Made by a program: the position numbers and the translations under genes. The notes beneath the pieces were generated by a model. The model saw nothing but the letters and a program-made list of their open reading frames with translations. It was not told where the DNA came from and ran no database searches. A stretch of DNA of 64,000 bases from Coenobita brevimanus. Lineage: Eukaryota > Arthropoda > Malacostraca > Decapoda > Coenobitidae. This document shows, one piece after another, positions 1-11,831 of this stretch; position 1 is the first letter of the stretch; each line of letters begins with the position of its first letter. The stretch spans positions 51,426,194 to 51,490,193 of the forward strand of contig CM064669.1 of assembly GCA_032717465.1 (NCBI GenBank), written 5' to 3'.

Positions 1-760
1 CTCTTCCTCCTTCCCTTCCTCTACTTCCCATCCCTTACCACCCTCCCTCCCTCTGTTTATTTCTCCTCCCTTCTCTCCTCACCCATCTTTCTTTTCCTCC
101 TTCCCTAGCCTTCCCATCCTCTCTCTTCTCCCCTTTTCCTCCTTTCCTTCCACATCCCTTGATGATCTTTCTCCCTCCTTCCCTCTTGTCTCCTCCTCTC
201 TCCCTCCTTCCTTCCCTCCCTCCTCTCTTTTTCCTCCTCCATGACAGTTTTTCTATGCTGCATGTTGGTTCGTTTCACTTCTTTTCTTTTTTTCTTTTTG
301 CTGACTTCGGCGGGAGGGTTTGGTGAGGTGGAGGTGTAGCCGCCATGCTTCCCTGTTCCTATTATTGAATTAGATATGATATTCTCTCTGACAAACAGCC
401 TCCAGTGGTCCACTAGATCTGGTTGTTTCCTCCTCCTCCTCCTCCTTCTCCTCCTCCTCCTTCTCCTCCTCCTCCTCCTCCTCCTCCTTCTCCTCCTCCT
501 TCTCCTCCTCCTTCTCCTCCTCCTCCTCCTCCTTCTCCTCCTCCTCCTCTTTTGTCTCAAACATCTTTCAACGTTCCATCGTCCACCATCTCTCGTTTCT
601 CATTTTCCTCTTACTCTCTACTTCCTCTCTTACCTTTCATTTCTTCCCCTCTTTTTCTAGTCTTGTCACCCTCACCTTCACCCCCACTCCCACCCCCACC
701 CCCACCCTCACCCTCACCCTCATCTGATATATATATAACTTTTCACTGCATTTAAAAGTT
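1..760. repeat. Pyrimidine-rich tract with (TCC)n microsatellite
   Basis: The + strand is almost pure C and T. The core at about 428-550 is an interrupted TCC array, followed by a CCCTCA/CCCCCAC-type array at 665-720. Long open frames here are artefacts of the repeat (poly-Leu, poly-Pro, poly-Glu, poly-Arg). No gene seen. Confidence 0.9.
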
Positions 761-875
761 TGCCTCCCTCTCCTTGCCTCTCAACATTTGCCTGAAACCC
801 TGCATGTCAGCTCTGCCATATATATTTTTTCGAGGTTCATGAAAACTAAATACAGATCATGCCTTTGTCTTATCA

Positions 876-878
<3 letters not shown>

Positions 879-964
<86 letters not shown>
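879..964. repeat. (CA)n microsatellite
   Basis: About 42 uninterrupted CA dinucleotides, followed at 970-1050 by degenerate GTCT/ATCT tetranucleotides. Confidence 0.97.
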
Positions 965-967
<3 letters not shown>

Positions 968-1074
968 AGTTACTCAGTCAGTCTGTCTGTCTGTCTCTGT
1001 CAGTCTATCTGTTTATCTATCTATCTGTTTATATCTGTCTATCCATCTATCAGTTAAGGCGAGGTAGAAGACTA

Positions 1075-1195
1075 GTACAAAATAGCACACTACATGTCCT
1101 GAAATGGCGGGGGACAGGGCGACTTGGAGGCGATTTGTTTGTGGCCACCCCAAACGGGATTGAGGCGTCTGGCAATAGATAGATAGATAGATGTC
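1075..1195 (+). mobile_element. LINE-A 3' end with (GATA)n tail
   Basis: Contains the LINE-A terminal module: GGCGATTTGTTTGTGGCCAC, then an ACGGGATTGAGGCGTCTGGC-like stretch, ending in ATAGATAGATAG. The same module recurs in both orientations at about 3757, 9868, 10612, 12735, 22198, 22787, 41075 and 47090. It is 5' truncated, as is usual for LINE insertions. Confidence 0.75.
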
Positions 1196-1199
1196 CTGT

Positions 1200-1954
1200 G
1201 TCTCGTTATAAAGGCATGATAGACAACGGGGAATACTCAGACAGCAGTACACTCGTTAGTATATTGTACTTTGTTTTCACTCTTTATTCCTAAGTGTTGT
1301 TCAGTCTAAGGTCCAGTCCCCACCAGATGCATGCTGGCGTGGGCGGGAGTTCTTCGCCTGCACCCGCCTGCGTCCAGTAGGGAGACGTGCATGGGTAGGT
1401 GGTGGCGACCATCATTCACTCGCTTGATGCAGTGCTGCCTGCATCTTCCTTGGGTGGCTCTAAGCTGAATGCCAAGTCTAATAGTTTCCTGTAACCCAGG
1501 AAACCATTTACAACGTTGGGTGGTAACCATATAATTAGATAATGAGGTGAAATGGAGCCCACTATGGGGCCCCTGCTAACTGGGTGGAATAACGCAAGTG
1601 CGACGTCCAACCAGGTACCAAATCTCCACATACTTGCTCGTGCCTCGCCACAGCGAAGAGCTGTCCACAGCAAAGGAACATCGGTTCACTGTACGGGCCA
1701 GTCCTGCAGGGACGATTGTTTGCCTGCGATTGATGGGTCTGCCCAACCAGACAAACCTGTATTGACTGATTCAGTGAGGCAAAAGTCCCGCCTGCATGAG
1801 CAACCATTTGAAGGCACGTCATTCAGGTGCATTGTGATTTGTATCTTTGTTGGTCTGCACAGGGAATTATTTTCATTAGCATATCCTTGTGCTCCTTTAA
1901 AATGCTCCGAATTACCAATAAAAGGTTATCGTTCAGTGCAAAACCTTGACCACG
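1200..1954. other. No gene seen
   Basis: Apart from the leader fragment at 1370-1550 I see no splice-consistent coding exon. One + frame is open from 1552 to 2091, but its end is poly-(Arg-Glu) made by a GA array, so it is not credible as a gene. Confidence 0.5.
1370..1550 (+). mobile_element. LINE 5' leader fragment
   Basis: Matches the leader module seen upstream of endonuclease frames at 46275 and 54378. It has GGTGGCGACCATCAT near its start, a hairpin with arms resembling GTTTCCTG and CAGGAAAC, and ends in GGGTGGTAACCATATAA. The 3' module is absent. Confidence 0.6.
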
Positions 1955-1959
1955 GCTTC

Positions 1960-1962
<3 letters not shown>

Positions 1963-2032
<70 letters not shown>
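1963..2032. repeat. (GA)n microsatellite
   Basis: About 35 GA dinucleotides without interruption. Confidence 0.97.
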
Positions 2033-2036
<4 letters not shown>

Positions 2037-2364
2037 TATGTATGTGTTCTTATGTAATTGTTCTTACCTAATTGTATCTTTACAGGAATGAGTCAGGCTC
2101 GTACTGTCCCGTGTATTAAACAATTGTTATCATACATATCCTTAAATTTATGAATTGTTTTGGCACACTGTTTCATTGGGTAGCGCGTTCCACTGATCAT
2201 TTGCCCTATTTGGGAAACCGAATTTCCTTACGTCTTTATCGCCTCTCTTTATACCGGTATGTAGTTTTTTGCAGTGTCTTCTTGCTGATGCATCCCCATA
2301 GGTTACAGTATATACTCATTTATGTCTATGTTCTCTTTCCTTGAGATGCATTTATATAGCATCA

Positions 2365-2800
2365 TCATGTCTCTCCTTTTCCTTCTCTCCTGTAGTGTTG
2401 TAGATTCAATTTTTCTATTCTCTCTTCGTAGGTTAGATCCCTTAAGCTTGGTACCCATCTTATACTGGCCCTTTGTACTTTTTCAACCTTATCTACAGTA
2501 TAAGTTTTTTGATATGAGGATTCCAGACTTCTGATGAATGATGTTATTATCTTTCCCAGCATGTCTTCATTTGTATATATGAATGCTATTCTCATATTAG
2601 CAAGCAGTATATACATGTTCCGCACTTTCTCATTGATGTGGTCAGCCGGAGACAGTCTGTTATTGATAATCACTTCTAGGCCATTCTCCCCTTGTAATAT
2701 GTGTAGGGTTGAACTTCCTAATTTATAATCCCAGTCTGGTCTTTTTTCACTTTTACCAAACTTAATTACATGACACTTGTCCACATTATATTCCATTTGC
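2365..2800 (-). pseudogene. Non-LTR retrotransposon RT C-terminal remnant
   Basis: A minus-strand frame of 143 codons has the layout of the region after the YADD box in a LINE reverse transcriptase: a KCHVIKFGK stretch, then a GVI-like LSPADHINEKV segment, then KVEKVQRASIRWVPSLRDLTYEERI. That last stretch is typical of the thumb/connection region in Jockey- or CR1-like elements. The catalytic palm is missing, so this is a truncated dead copy. No 3' tail was recognised. The clade is not firmly assigned. Confidence 0.75.
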
Positions 2801-2845
2801 CATTTATTGCCCCATTCATGAAGATTAATTCTTGTAGCTGTCTGC

Positions 2846-2847
2846 TA

Positions 2848-2920
<73 letters not shown>

Positions 2921-2926
2921 GTGTGG
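2846..2926. repeat. (GT)n microsatellite
   Basis: About 40 GT units with a few interruptions. The sequence to 3200 stays GGGTGTG-rich and degenerate. Confidence 0.95.
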
Positions 2927-3199
2927 GACTTAATTAGATCTCCCACGGCGGTCCAAGTTGTGATTAATGTTGTGGGATTTGACCTTCCCCCCTTCGGTGC
3001 AGAGGGTGGGAGAGGGGAGTGTGAGGAGTGGGGGTGGGGGTGGGTTGTGATGGTGAGGGTGGATTGTGGTGGTGTGGGTGAGTTTTGGGGGTGAGGGTTG
3101 ATGTGTAGGTGTGTGTGGGTGCGTGGGTGTGTGAGGATGTGGAGTAGAGTGGGTGTGTGACTATGTGGTTGTGAGGGTGTGTGTCGGTGGGTGCATAGG

Positions 3200-3724
3200 C
3201 CTATTGTAATATGCCGTACCGTAATATATACAAAGAGAGAGACAGAGACACACAGACAGACAGACAGGCAGACAGACAACCTGTAGTCCCCAGGTGAGGG
3301 TCATGGCAGTATGTGTGTGTGCGGGGCCTGACTTTGATGCCGGGGACGCCAGTAATAAGGACTCGTGTATCAAAGCCTGGGTCATTTTTAGCATCACTCT
3401 GCCCTGAAAAAGTCCAGAAATAGCGGTGCATGGCGTAGTGTGTTTGGCTGGAGTGTTGCTGTTGCATCATGTTTAGTGCACTACACTCCACTAAAGGCAC
3501 ATTTTCCCCGAGCTTTTTAGGCCCATCCAGACTGGTCCTTTGACGGTTTTGGCATGGCATTCCGACCAGTCGAGACTGGTTCAGTGGAGGACTGACTTAC
3601 ACCAGTCGTGGCTCCTTCTTGCGTACCCTGATGTGCAATAGTTCTGATGACATGGATAGGCAGGAGCATGCCGTGGCCGCGAGTAATCAGCTGAAAGCTT
3701 ACACATGGCTGACAATTAAAAAAT

Positions 3725-3726
<2 letters not shown>
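3200..3726. other. Unannotated, no gene seen
   Basis: A CAGA/GACA simple stretch lies at 3230-3280. The rest is not obviously repetitive within the window. I found no frame with plausible splice sites or recognisable protein similarity. It was also checked for the missing TM1 exon of the downstream receptor, without success. Confidence 0.4.
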
Positions 3727-3757
<31 letters not shown>

Positions 3758-3845
3758 TATCTATCTATTGCCAGACACCTTAATCCCGTAAAGAGTGGCC
3801 ACAAACAAATCGCCTCCATGTTGCCCTGTCCCCCACCATAAGATG
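3727..3845 (-). mobile_element. LINE-A 3' end behind an (AAT)n array
   Basis: An (AAT)n run at 3727-3755 is followed by TATCTATCTATTGCCAGACA and the complement of the LINE-A terminal module, ending near 3840 with CCTGTCCCCCACCAT. Confidence 0.75.
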
Positions 3846-4089
3846 AAAAAAAAAAGAAAAAAAGAATTGGGCGTAACTGATGACCAGTACTGACTCTGAA
3901 AGATGATATGATGTATATAATTAATGAAGTAAATGACCACTTAGCCCTAAATAGCCCTAAATATTTGGCAGCCTTTTGCGGAACACCAGTGATTGTTGGA
4001 TAAGACCCGCCTCGATTTCAAATTACAGACTATAGGCAGAAACAAGAGAGAAGAGTTAGACATGTTTCATCGTCATTACTTCTGCCTGC

Positions 4090-4101
4090 CGATTCTCTCT
4101 C

Positions 4102-4142
<41 letters not shown>

Positions 4143-4264
4143 TTTAAGTTGTCTCTGTCCTACACCTGTCACAACCAGACATACCACACCACCACCACCA
4201 CCACCACCACCACAGTAATAACAACAACAACATAACTACAGTATTTTCTCCACAATATTTTACT

Positions 4265-4297
<33 letters not shown>

Positions 4298-4645
4298 GTC
4301 ATCATCCATAAAATATTACTTCACCAACATTGGATGAGGAATGTAGTTAATGACACCACCATAACCGTCACCACCACTACCACCACCATCACTTCCATCA
4401 CATTATTACTACCACCACCACCACCACCACCATCACGTCCACAACACTCTTCCTACCACCACCACCATCACTTCCATCACATCATTACGGCCATCACCAT
4501 CACCTCCATCACACTATTACTACCACCACCAGCATCACTTCCATCACATCATTACGGCCACCACCATCACTTCCATCACACTATTACTACCACCACCACC
4601 ACCATCACTTCCATCACACTAACACCACCACCACTGCACCACAGT
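4090..4645. repeat. (CT)n, (ACC)n, (ATC)n and a compound array
   Basis: CT repeats lie at 4097-4140, ACC at 4189-4213 and ATC at 4267-4300. From 4360 to 4645 there is a higher-order tandem array whose unit contains CACTTCCATCACATCATTAC followed by ACC repeats. The open frames through it are poly-Thr/His/Ser artefacts. Confidence 0.9.
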
Positions 4646-4659
4646 ATGATGTCACAGTG

Positions 4660-4830
4660 TACTGTTAACAGGACGTGGTAACTGCCAAACAAGTACTGAA
4701 GCGTTTGTTGAGTAAAGTTGAGGGACGTCTGTAAACCAGGCAGCCTCACCTCCCGTTCAAATCGGTGTGACCACATGAAGGCGTCCCACTTCAGCACCGC
4801 CTTCCTCTGTACAAAGGGGAGATAAAAGTC
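4660..4830 (-). mobile_element. SINE-like repeat, head portion
   Basis: The complement carries GACGCCTTCATGTGGT, which begins a dispersed element also seen at 17030, 17550, 35300, 37125, 45900 and 61750. Copies that keep the 3' end finish in CAACAAC or TACTAC repeats. Confidence 0.5.
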
Positions 4831-4989
4831 AGTACAGATGGTGGTGGAGAGGACCGTAGGCTGAAGCGATGTGACCTAAAGGCGAGGTGCAGGTGAAGAG
4901 AAATGGTACAGGATTTACTCTTAGCCTGTTTCTACTCACACGTAGCTGAATAAAATCGCCTGGCGTTAGCTGGAACAGAATACTAGAGT

Positions 4990-5625
4990 TGTGCCGACCA
5001 TGCAAGGGTTGGTGGTGGTGGTGGTAGTAGGAGAGATGATAGGAGTAGTGGTGGTGGCGGTGATGACGGTAGGAGAGGTGATAAAGGTGGTGGTGATGGT
5101 AATGATGGTTATGGTATTGGTGGTGGTATATAGCAGTGGTGGGGATAGTAATGGTGGTTGCTGTGGTGATGATGGTGGTGGTAGTGGTGGTGGTGGTGAT
5201 AGTAGTCGTGGTTATGGTAGAGGTGGGGATAGTAATGGTGGTTGTGGTGGTGATGGTGGTGGAAGTAGTGGCAGTGGTGAAGGTGGTGCTGGTAATGATT
5301 CTTAAGGTAGTGTTGGTGGTGATGGTGATGATGGTCGTGGCTGGTGGTGATGATGGTAGTGGTTTTGGTGGTAGTACTGGTGGTGGTGGTAGTAATGGTA
5401 GTGGTATTAGTTAAATATGATGCTGGTAGTGGTAGTGGTGATGATAGTAGTGGTAGTGGTGATGATAGTAGTGGTAATGGTGATGATAATAGTGGCAGTG
5501 GTAGTGGTGATGATAGTAGTGGTAGTGGTGATGATAGTAGTGGTGGTGGTGGTGGTGATGATAGTAGTGGTGGTGGTGATGATGGTAGTGGTGTGGTGGC
5601 AGAGGTGGTATAAAGCTGAGTGATT
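4990..5625. repeat. (GGT)n/(GAT)n compound microsatellite
   Basis: About 630 bases of GGT, GAT and AGT triplets. Frames encode only Val/Gly/Asp/Ser runs, so no gene is called. Confidence 0.95.
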
Positions 5626-5639
5626 GTTGTACACTACTC

Positions 5640-5970
5640 CGACTGAGAGAAAGAGAGAGAGAGAGAGAAGGAAGGAGAGATAGGGCATTGAGAGGGAGAG
5701 AGGGAGGGAAGGAAGGAAGAAAGGAGTGGTAGGAGGGATGGAGGGAAGGAGAGGAGAGGTATAGGGGAGGGAGGAAGGGAGGGAGGGAGAGAGCTAGAGT
5801 GGTGGGAGGGAGGAAGGGAAGGAAGGAGGGGAGGAGAGCTGTAAGGGAGGGAGGGAAGAGAAAAGAGAGAAATGGAGAGAGATATGGAGGTGGAAGGGAA
5901 GGAAGGAGATCAGGAAGGAGAAAGTGAGAGAGAGGAAAGGGACGGAAAGAAGGAACGAAGGCTATAGTGG

Positions 5971-6007
<37 letters not shown>

Positions 6008-6110
6008 GGGGGGAGGGAGGACAAATATTTAAAGAAAAGTGGGAGGGAGGTAAAGGGATGGAGAAAAAGTTACAATAGTCTCTCTCTCTCTCTCTCTCTC
6101 TCTCCACACG
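5640..6110. repeat. Purine-rich tract ending in (CT)n
   Basis: The + strand is almost all A and G (GGAAGGAGAG-type motifs, GA runs at 5976-6003) until about 6075, then flips to (CT)n at 6079-6104. Confidence 0.9.
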
Positions 6111-6218
6111 GGTACTGTACTTTCTTCGTCCTTCAGCCCTACTCCCCTCCTGTACTAAGCTTGATTTATTAGCAAGGATTTTGTTTAATATCAGTAGAGG
6201 TGGATATTGCTTTTGCAC

Positions 6219-6540
6219 CCCCCTGCCTCATCGCACCTCACCCTTACCACACTCTCACTCGTGCCTCACTCCAATTGTGCCTCCTCCACCTCTGCCTCAC
6301 CCCTTGTCCCAACCCTGTCTTTCCCTCATCCCTGCCTCACCTTCACCCCTGCCTCACCCTAACTGTGCCTCACTCCTCCTCTGCTTCACCTGATCCCTGC
6401 TTACCCCACACCTGCCTCATCCAATCCCTGCTCACTTCACCCCATCCTCAACCCAACCTAGTCTCGCCCCACCCCTGCCTAACCCACCCCTGCCCCACTC
6501 CACCCCTCCCGCACCCTTTCCCCAATCCTGCCGTGCCCCA
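6219..6540. repeat. C-rich degenerate minisatellite
   Basis: A degenerate unit of about 12-14 bases, close to CCCCTGCCTCACC, repeats some 20 times. Confidence 0.75.
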
Positions 6541-6726
6541 TGGAAGGTTTAATTTATACAGTGGTTCCATTGTGCATGGTTAGCCAATGTACCATAATGT
6601 TCTTCAAGAAAAACAACCAGATAATGTATTGTTCTTGTGTGCTTTGTTAGGAGAGTAAAATTAAAACCACCATTGGGTATGTGTGCCTTAGTGAAGGATT
6701 TGGTGGTGCCTGAATGAGTTATACGT

Positions 6727-6845
6727 GCCTGAGAGTGTACATCCTACCCCTGCTAAACAACATAGGAGCCTGAGAGTGTAAATCTTGCCTCTGCTAAACA
6801 ACATAGGAGCCTGAGAGTAAATCCTACCTGAAAGTGTTAATGCTA
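6727..6845. repeat. 41-bp tandem repeat before receptor exon a
   Basis: The unit starts GCCTGAGAGTGTA and ends AAACAACATAGGA. It occurs at 6727 and 6768, with a diverged third unit from 6808. It ends about 30 bases before the splice acceptor at 6873. Confidence 0.7.
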
Positions 6846-6873
6846 CTAAATGCAGCCTTTTTCCCCCTGACAG

Positions 6874-7116
6874 CCCCGGTACCTTCTAACATCGCTGGGC
6901 GTGTGTGACTTAGTGAAAGGCGTGGTGGTGGTGCCGCTGAGCCTGTACCCGACGCTATACCATTGCTGGCCCTACCCTGCCATGCTGTGTGCTGTCCAGG
7001 CTCTCCTGCTGCCCCTCCTGCACCACCAAGCTGCACTCACGCTGTCACTGCTGGCGTTGGACCGATATTGCTGCCTGCTGCATCCTGCAAAGTACAGCAC
7101 TCATGTATCCAGACCG
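6874..7116 (+). CDS. GPCR exon a: TM2, ECL1, TM3, DRY
   Basis: Encodes 81 residues in phase 0 after an acceptor ending CTGACAG, with donor CCG|GTATGT. The segment begins PRYLLTSLGVCDLVKG, continues through a Trp/Cys loop (HCWPYPAMLCAV, with the expected ECL1 Trp and the TM3 Cys) and ends with LDRYCCLLHPAKYS of intracellular loop 2. This is the exon that identifies the family. Confidence 0.88.
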
Positions 7117-7974
7117 GTATGTTGCACTTTTATATGGGTAATTACAGTGTTTTTTTTTTATATGGTTTGAAATAGATTACTGAAAATATATCCAAGGAGT
7201 CTGTATGGGTAGAAGCAACCAAAAGTGACCTTGATGTTAACCTGTTGCATTAAAAGATGTAGCCTTCTTCACTGGATGGTCCTTAACACTTCGACTTAGT
7301 TTGGTTAAAATCGAATGAAAACAGGTTAACTCACGGCTGGAACTACATTGAGAATAGTTTTGGCCGTGAGATAACTCCAACAACATTCATCTGATTTTAA
7401 CCAAGCTTTGTGAAAGAGTTGAGGGTCATCCACCAAGAAAACTTATTATTATTATCATTTTTTTTTTTTTTTTGAATAATGGATCAGTAGTTAAGGTCAC
7501 AAGGCAAGGTCAAAGTTTAGCTTGCCCTGTGCTCTTGAAAAGTTTTGTCATGGCTGGTCCCACAACACTTTACCAAATTTCATTAAATTAAGACAAAAAC
7601 TGTTTGCGTTGTATCATGCCTGGAACGATTTTCACAGGAGGAACGTCCACGACCTTTGACTTATTCCCCAAACGACAGATTTCTCCATTCGATGACCCTC
7701 AGCCGTTCCATCTAGTTTGGCTAAAATCGAATAAAAACTTTGAATTAGGCTATCTCACGTCTGAACAAACATATTCACTGTAAAGAGTGTATTTTGAGGG
7801 CAAATGTAGGATTAACACCTAGGTATTCCTCAGTTACTCTAAATGAAAATGAAGGAGCTAGTAGTAGTAGTAGTGGTGGTGGTGATGGTAGCAGTAGTAG
7901 TTGCAAACCCAGACTAATCTGAATGTGAACCCAGTGGGCTGCAGGCTTAAATTGCCCTTCTACAACAGGCCACC

Positions 7975-8005
<31 letters not shown>

Positions 8006-11000
8006 GTACTACTACTACTACTACTACTGCAACTACTACTACTACTACTAGTACTACTACTACTACTACTACTACTACTGCAACTACTACTACTACTACT
8101 ACTACTTCTCCCGTTGTTACTACTATTATTACTACTACTACACCGATTGGGGCGTTCTCTCCACTCTACCACCAGGAAGTTTGATGACACATTTCAGCGA
8201 ACCTATTTATTTACTTGCTACTTGTAGTCCTCTCCATTCCACTCTTCCCGAAAACCATTCAGAAAATCGATATAAAAACCGTCATGGAGATCAGTATAAC
8301 AAGGGAGTGAGTGAGTGAGGGAAGGAGTATGTGACTGAGTGAGAGAGGAAGGAGCAGAGGAGTGTGAGAAGTGAGTGGGGAAGCGAGTCAGTGAGTGAGT
8401 GAGTAAGTGTAAGTGAGAGAGAGAAAGAGAGAGGATATTTTGGTATAAACATCTGGAATTCTGAAAGGGACACTATTCTCTTCCTATGTCTGACTCTTAG
8501 TGTTGACGTTACAATCCATTCCCTTAGGCTCAGCAGTGATGTTGATGTGGACAAAAGTCTTCAAATGTGTGAGGTGTTGATGTTAATGTGGCTGATCCGA
8601 TGGATGGTTGATGTGGTGCAGGTATCAGTGATGTTCCTCAGATGTGTGTGGTCATGGTGTTAATGTGGTATTGATGTGGTGTATGGTTGTTCTTTGGTTT
8701 AGGTGGTGTGTGGTCGCTGTGCTTGGATGGATGTGTGTTGTTAATGTGGTTGATGTAATACTGATGTATTTAATGGCCTTTAGATGTGTGTGGTAGTGGT
8801 GTTGATGTCATGGATAGCCAGCACAGGTCTCCATGCAGCCGTGTACATCCCCACGCCTCACTTCTACTTCAATTACATCTCCAGTCATTCTTGCGAGCCA
8901 CACCACACTCTCAACGCAAAGGTCATCATGGTTGCCTGCACTGTCTACTTCCCCACAACCATGGTAGGTGTAGCTGTACTCTTTTCTTGTTAGCTTGGTC
9001 CTTTTGTTCGTCCATTTGAGAGAAAAGGAAAGCATATTAAATTCATAAATAAATCCACTCATCAGATTACAGGCGTCCGCCATCCAGAAAAAATCTGTAA
9101 CACGTAGACTTCAAACTAATGTGGGTTGAAGTTTGGGGTGAAACTATTCAGTGGATGTGAATAAAGAGAAGCGGTCAGAAGCTAGGCACGAAACACTACC
9201 CTGTTCACTTTAACGAGACATGGAAAGCCCATCTCTCTATTAATGCTGAGCTACAGGAGTTTGCTGCCAAAATATGATGCTAATCACAAAGTGCTATGAA
9301 TAGGATGCAAAACCATAATATTGTCTTATTCTGCCACTGACCTATGGGGAATAGGTTGCAAAGAGATGAAACTCTGGGCCACTTAAAGGTGAACAGAGTA
9401 TAAGGACGAAACTCTGGGCCACGTTAAGGTGAACAGAGTATAAGGATGAAACTCTGGGCCAAGTAGAGGTGAACAGAGTATTAGGACAAAATTCTGGGCC
9501 AAATAAAGGTGAACAGAGTATAAGGACGAAACTCTGGGGGATGTAAAGGTGAACAGAGTATAAGGACGAAACTCTGGGCCAAGTAAAAGTTTGGGTCAAG
9601 TAAAGATGAAAAGAGTTTAAGGACGAAACACTGGTACAAATGAAAGTGAATAAGATATAATTTTGTTGCAGGTGACAATGTACTGCTTTGGCACTGTGTT
9701 CCACATGGCTCGCACCACGTCACTGCAGCGTCTCGTCACCGCAACCGTCACCACACCAGAGATACTGGGCGGTGCTGTTATGGAGAAGGTGGGTACGCAT
9801 TGAGTACCGTAAAACAGACAGACAGAGAAACAGACATACTGACAGATGGACTGATAGACAGATAAACATCTATCTATCTATCTATCTATTGCCAGACGCC
9901 ATAATCCCGTACGGGGTGGCCATTTGACTCTGAGTTATTTGTTTTACAGGGAGGGGCACTAACCCTCCACCAACCCACTTGACATGTAGGGAGCACGTAT
10001 GGTTTGGTTATATGGTTACCACCCAGCGTTGTAAATGGTTTCTTGGCTTACAGGAAACCATTTGGCTTGTCACTCAATGTAAAGCCACCAGTAACGGAAA
10101 GAAAAGCATTAAGTAGTGACAGGAAAGATGGGAGAAATAGGAAGAGAGGAGGGCAGGCACAGAAAAAGAATGATAAAGGCTAAGGAAGAAGTAGGCAGCA
10201 CTACATCAAGTGAGTGGATGATGGTCGCCACCACCTACCATTATAACAGATAAACATACAGACATAAAACTGACGCCATGCTTCGTCTTAAAGAATCTCC
10301 AAATTTGGGTTGGCTATGGTGCATATGATGCTTGCTTTAGACTGGATATCAAACCAAGTGCCAAAACCTTCTAGTTACTTCCCAGGAGTTGCTGGAAGCT
10401 ATTGGGGAAAAAAAAAAAAAAAAAAGACTAAGATGTATAATATTAGTAACATTTTGAGAGTCTCAGCTTGTTTTTTGACTCTATTTTCTTATGACTGAAT
10501 GTTTCTTGCCTAAGAGTAATGGTTGTGTGGCTAGTTACCAAGCTTGTAGGCTCATTTAATACTCATATAGTAGTTCCTTCCAGGGTCCATGGTAGCCATC
10601 CATCAACTCCTTTATATCTATCTAACTATCTGTCTGTCTATAGCCAGAAATCTTAATTCCATAAGGGGTGGCCACAAACAAATTGCCTCCATATCGCCCA
10701 GCCCCTTGCCATTTCACTGCCCTCTCACCAGCTTACACCCCCTCTCTCATATACCTCTCTACTCCATCCCTCCATCTCATCCCCACTCTCCCTCCCTCTT
10801 CCCCCCTCCACCTCATTCATATACACTCTCCTAGTCAGTCTCTCACTCTCCTTATAGTAGCAGTATATTTAATAGGGTTGCTCAGGTTATATTATCACTC
10901 CTATGCTGTATGTCACTGGACTGAAGCAGTTACCAGGATATTCATGGTATACCGTATATCTAGAGAGTGATGCAAGTATTGGTGGGGCAGGTAATGATGG

Positions 11001-11276
11001 CGGAGCGGCGTGAGAGCATGAGGAACTGCCGTGTGATGGCGGTGGTGTCTCTCTCCTTCATCATCACCATCACCCCATGGACCTTGCGACAGATCATTGC
11101 CACATGCACTAACTCAAGGGTACGCATTGTAACCTTCCTCTGTTTTATGTAAAATATTCTGTATGCATGATTTATTGGGAGTCGTAGAATTAATACACCT
11201 CAATATCATTTTCTTTCTTCTTCTTCCAGACACCTTTTCAACCTTGTGTCTTTCCTCTATTTCGTCACCAGTCCGC

Positions 11277-11331
<55 letters not shown>

Positions 11332-11767
11332 TGTATATACCTATACATATATATAAAACCCCATCCATATACAGATTAAACAACCGTGGAGACATGACAC
11401 ATCCCTGTTTCAAACCAACCTTCAAATAGAAAACTTCACTCAGTTCACTGTCCACACACTTTAGCCTTAGCACCCTCATACATACTCTTCATGACATTCA
11501 GCAACTTCCCATTTATACCATATATTATTAATCCTTTCCACAATCCTTGTCTATCCACCCTGTCATATGCTTTCTCCAAATCCATTAAGGCTGCATACAA
11601 CTTCTTTCCTTTCTCCAGAAGCTTTCCCCACTAAAGAGATAAGAATAAATAACTGATATACACAACCTCTTCTCTTCCTAAAACCTCCCTGTTCTTCTCC
11701 AACTAATTCTTCTGCTATTTCCCTAACTCTGTCAATAAGTGTTTTACTTTTCTTGTCACTCTAAGAA

Positions 11768-11831
<64 letters not shown>

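Noticed and set aside
376..660. Long poly-Leu, poly-Pro, poly-Glu and poly-Arg frames
   Set aside because: They are the six readings of one TCC array, with no conserved protein and no splice or start context.
781..963. Cys-Val and Thr-His repeat proteins
   Set aside because: Translation of (CA)n. The same applies at 2849, 24816 and 40442.
1552..2091. 179-codon + frame
   Set aside because: Covers a LINE leader remnant and ends in a GA array. The minus strand is equally open in parts, and no splice partners were found.
5136..5623. Val/Gly/Ser-rich frames that look like silk or glycine-rich protein
   Set aside because: Open in several frames at once because the DNA is GGT/GAT repeats.
9361..9650. 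CRISPR-like array
   Set aside because: The repeats are contiguous with no unique spacers, and the host is eukaryotic.
9342..9704. 120-codon minus frame with repeated LYSVHL segments
   Set aside because: It is the 40-bp minisatellite read in one frame.
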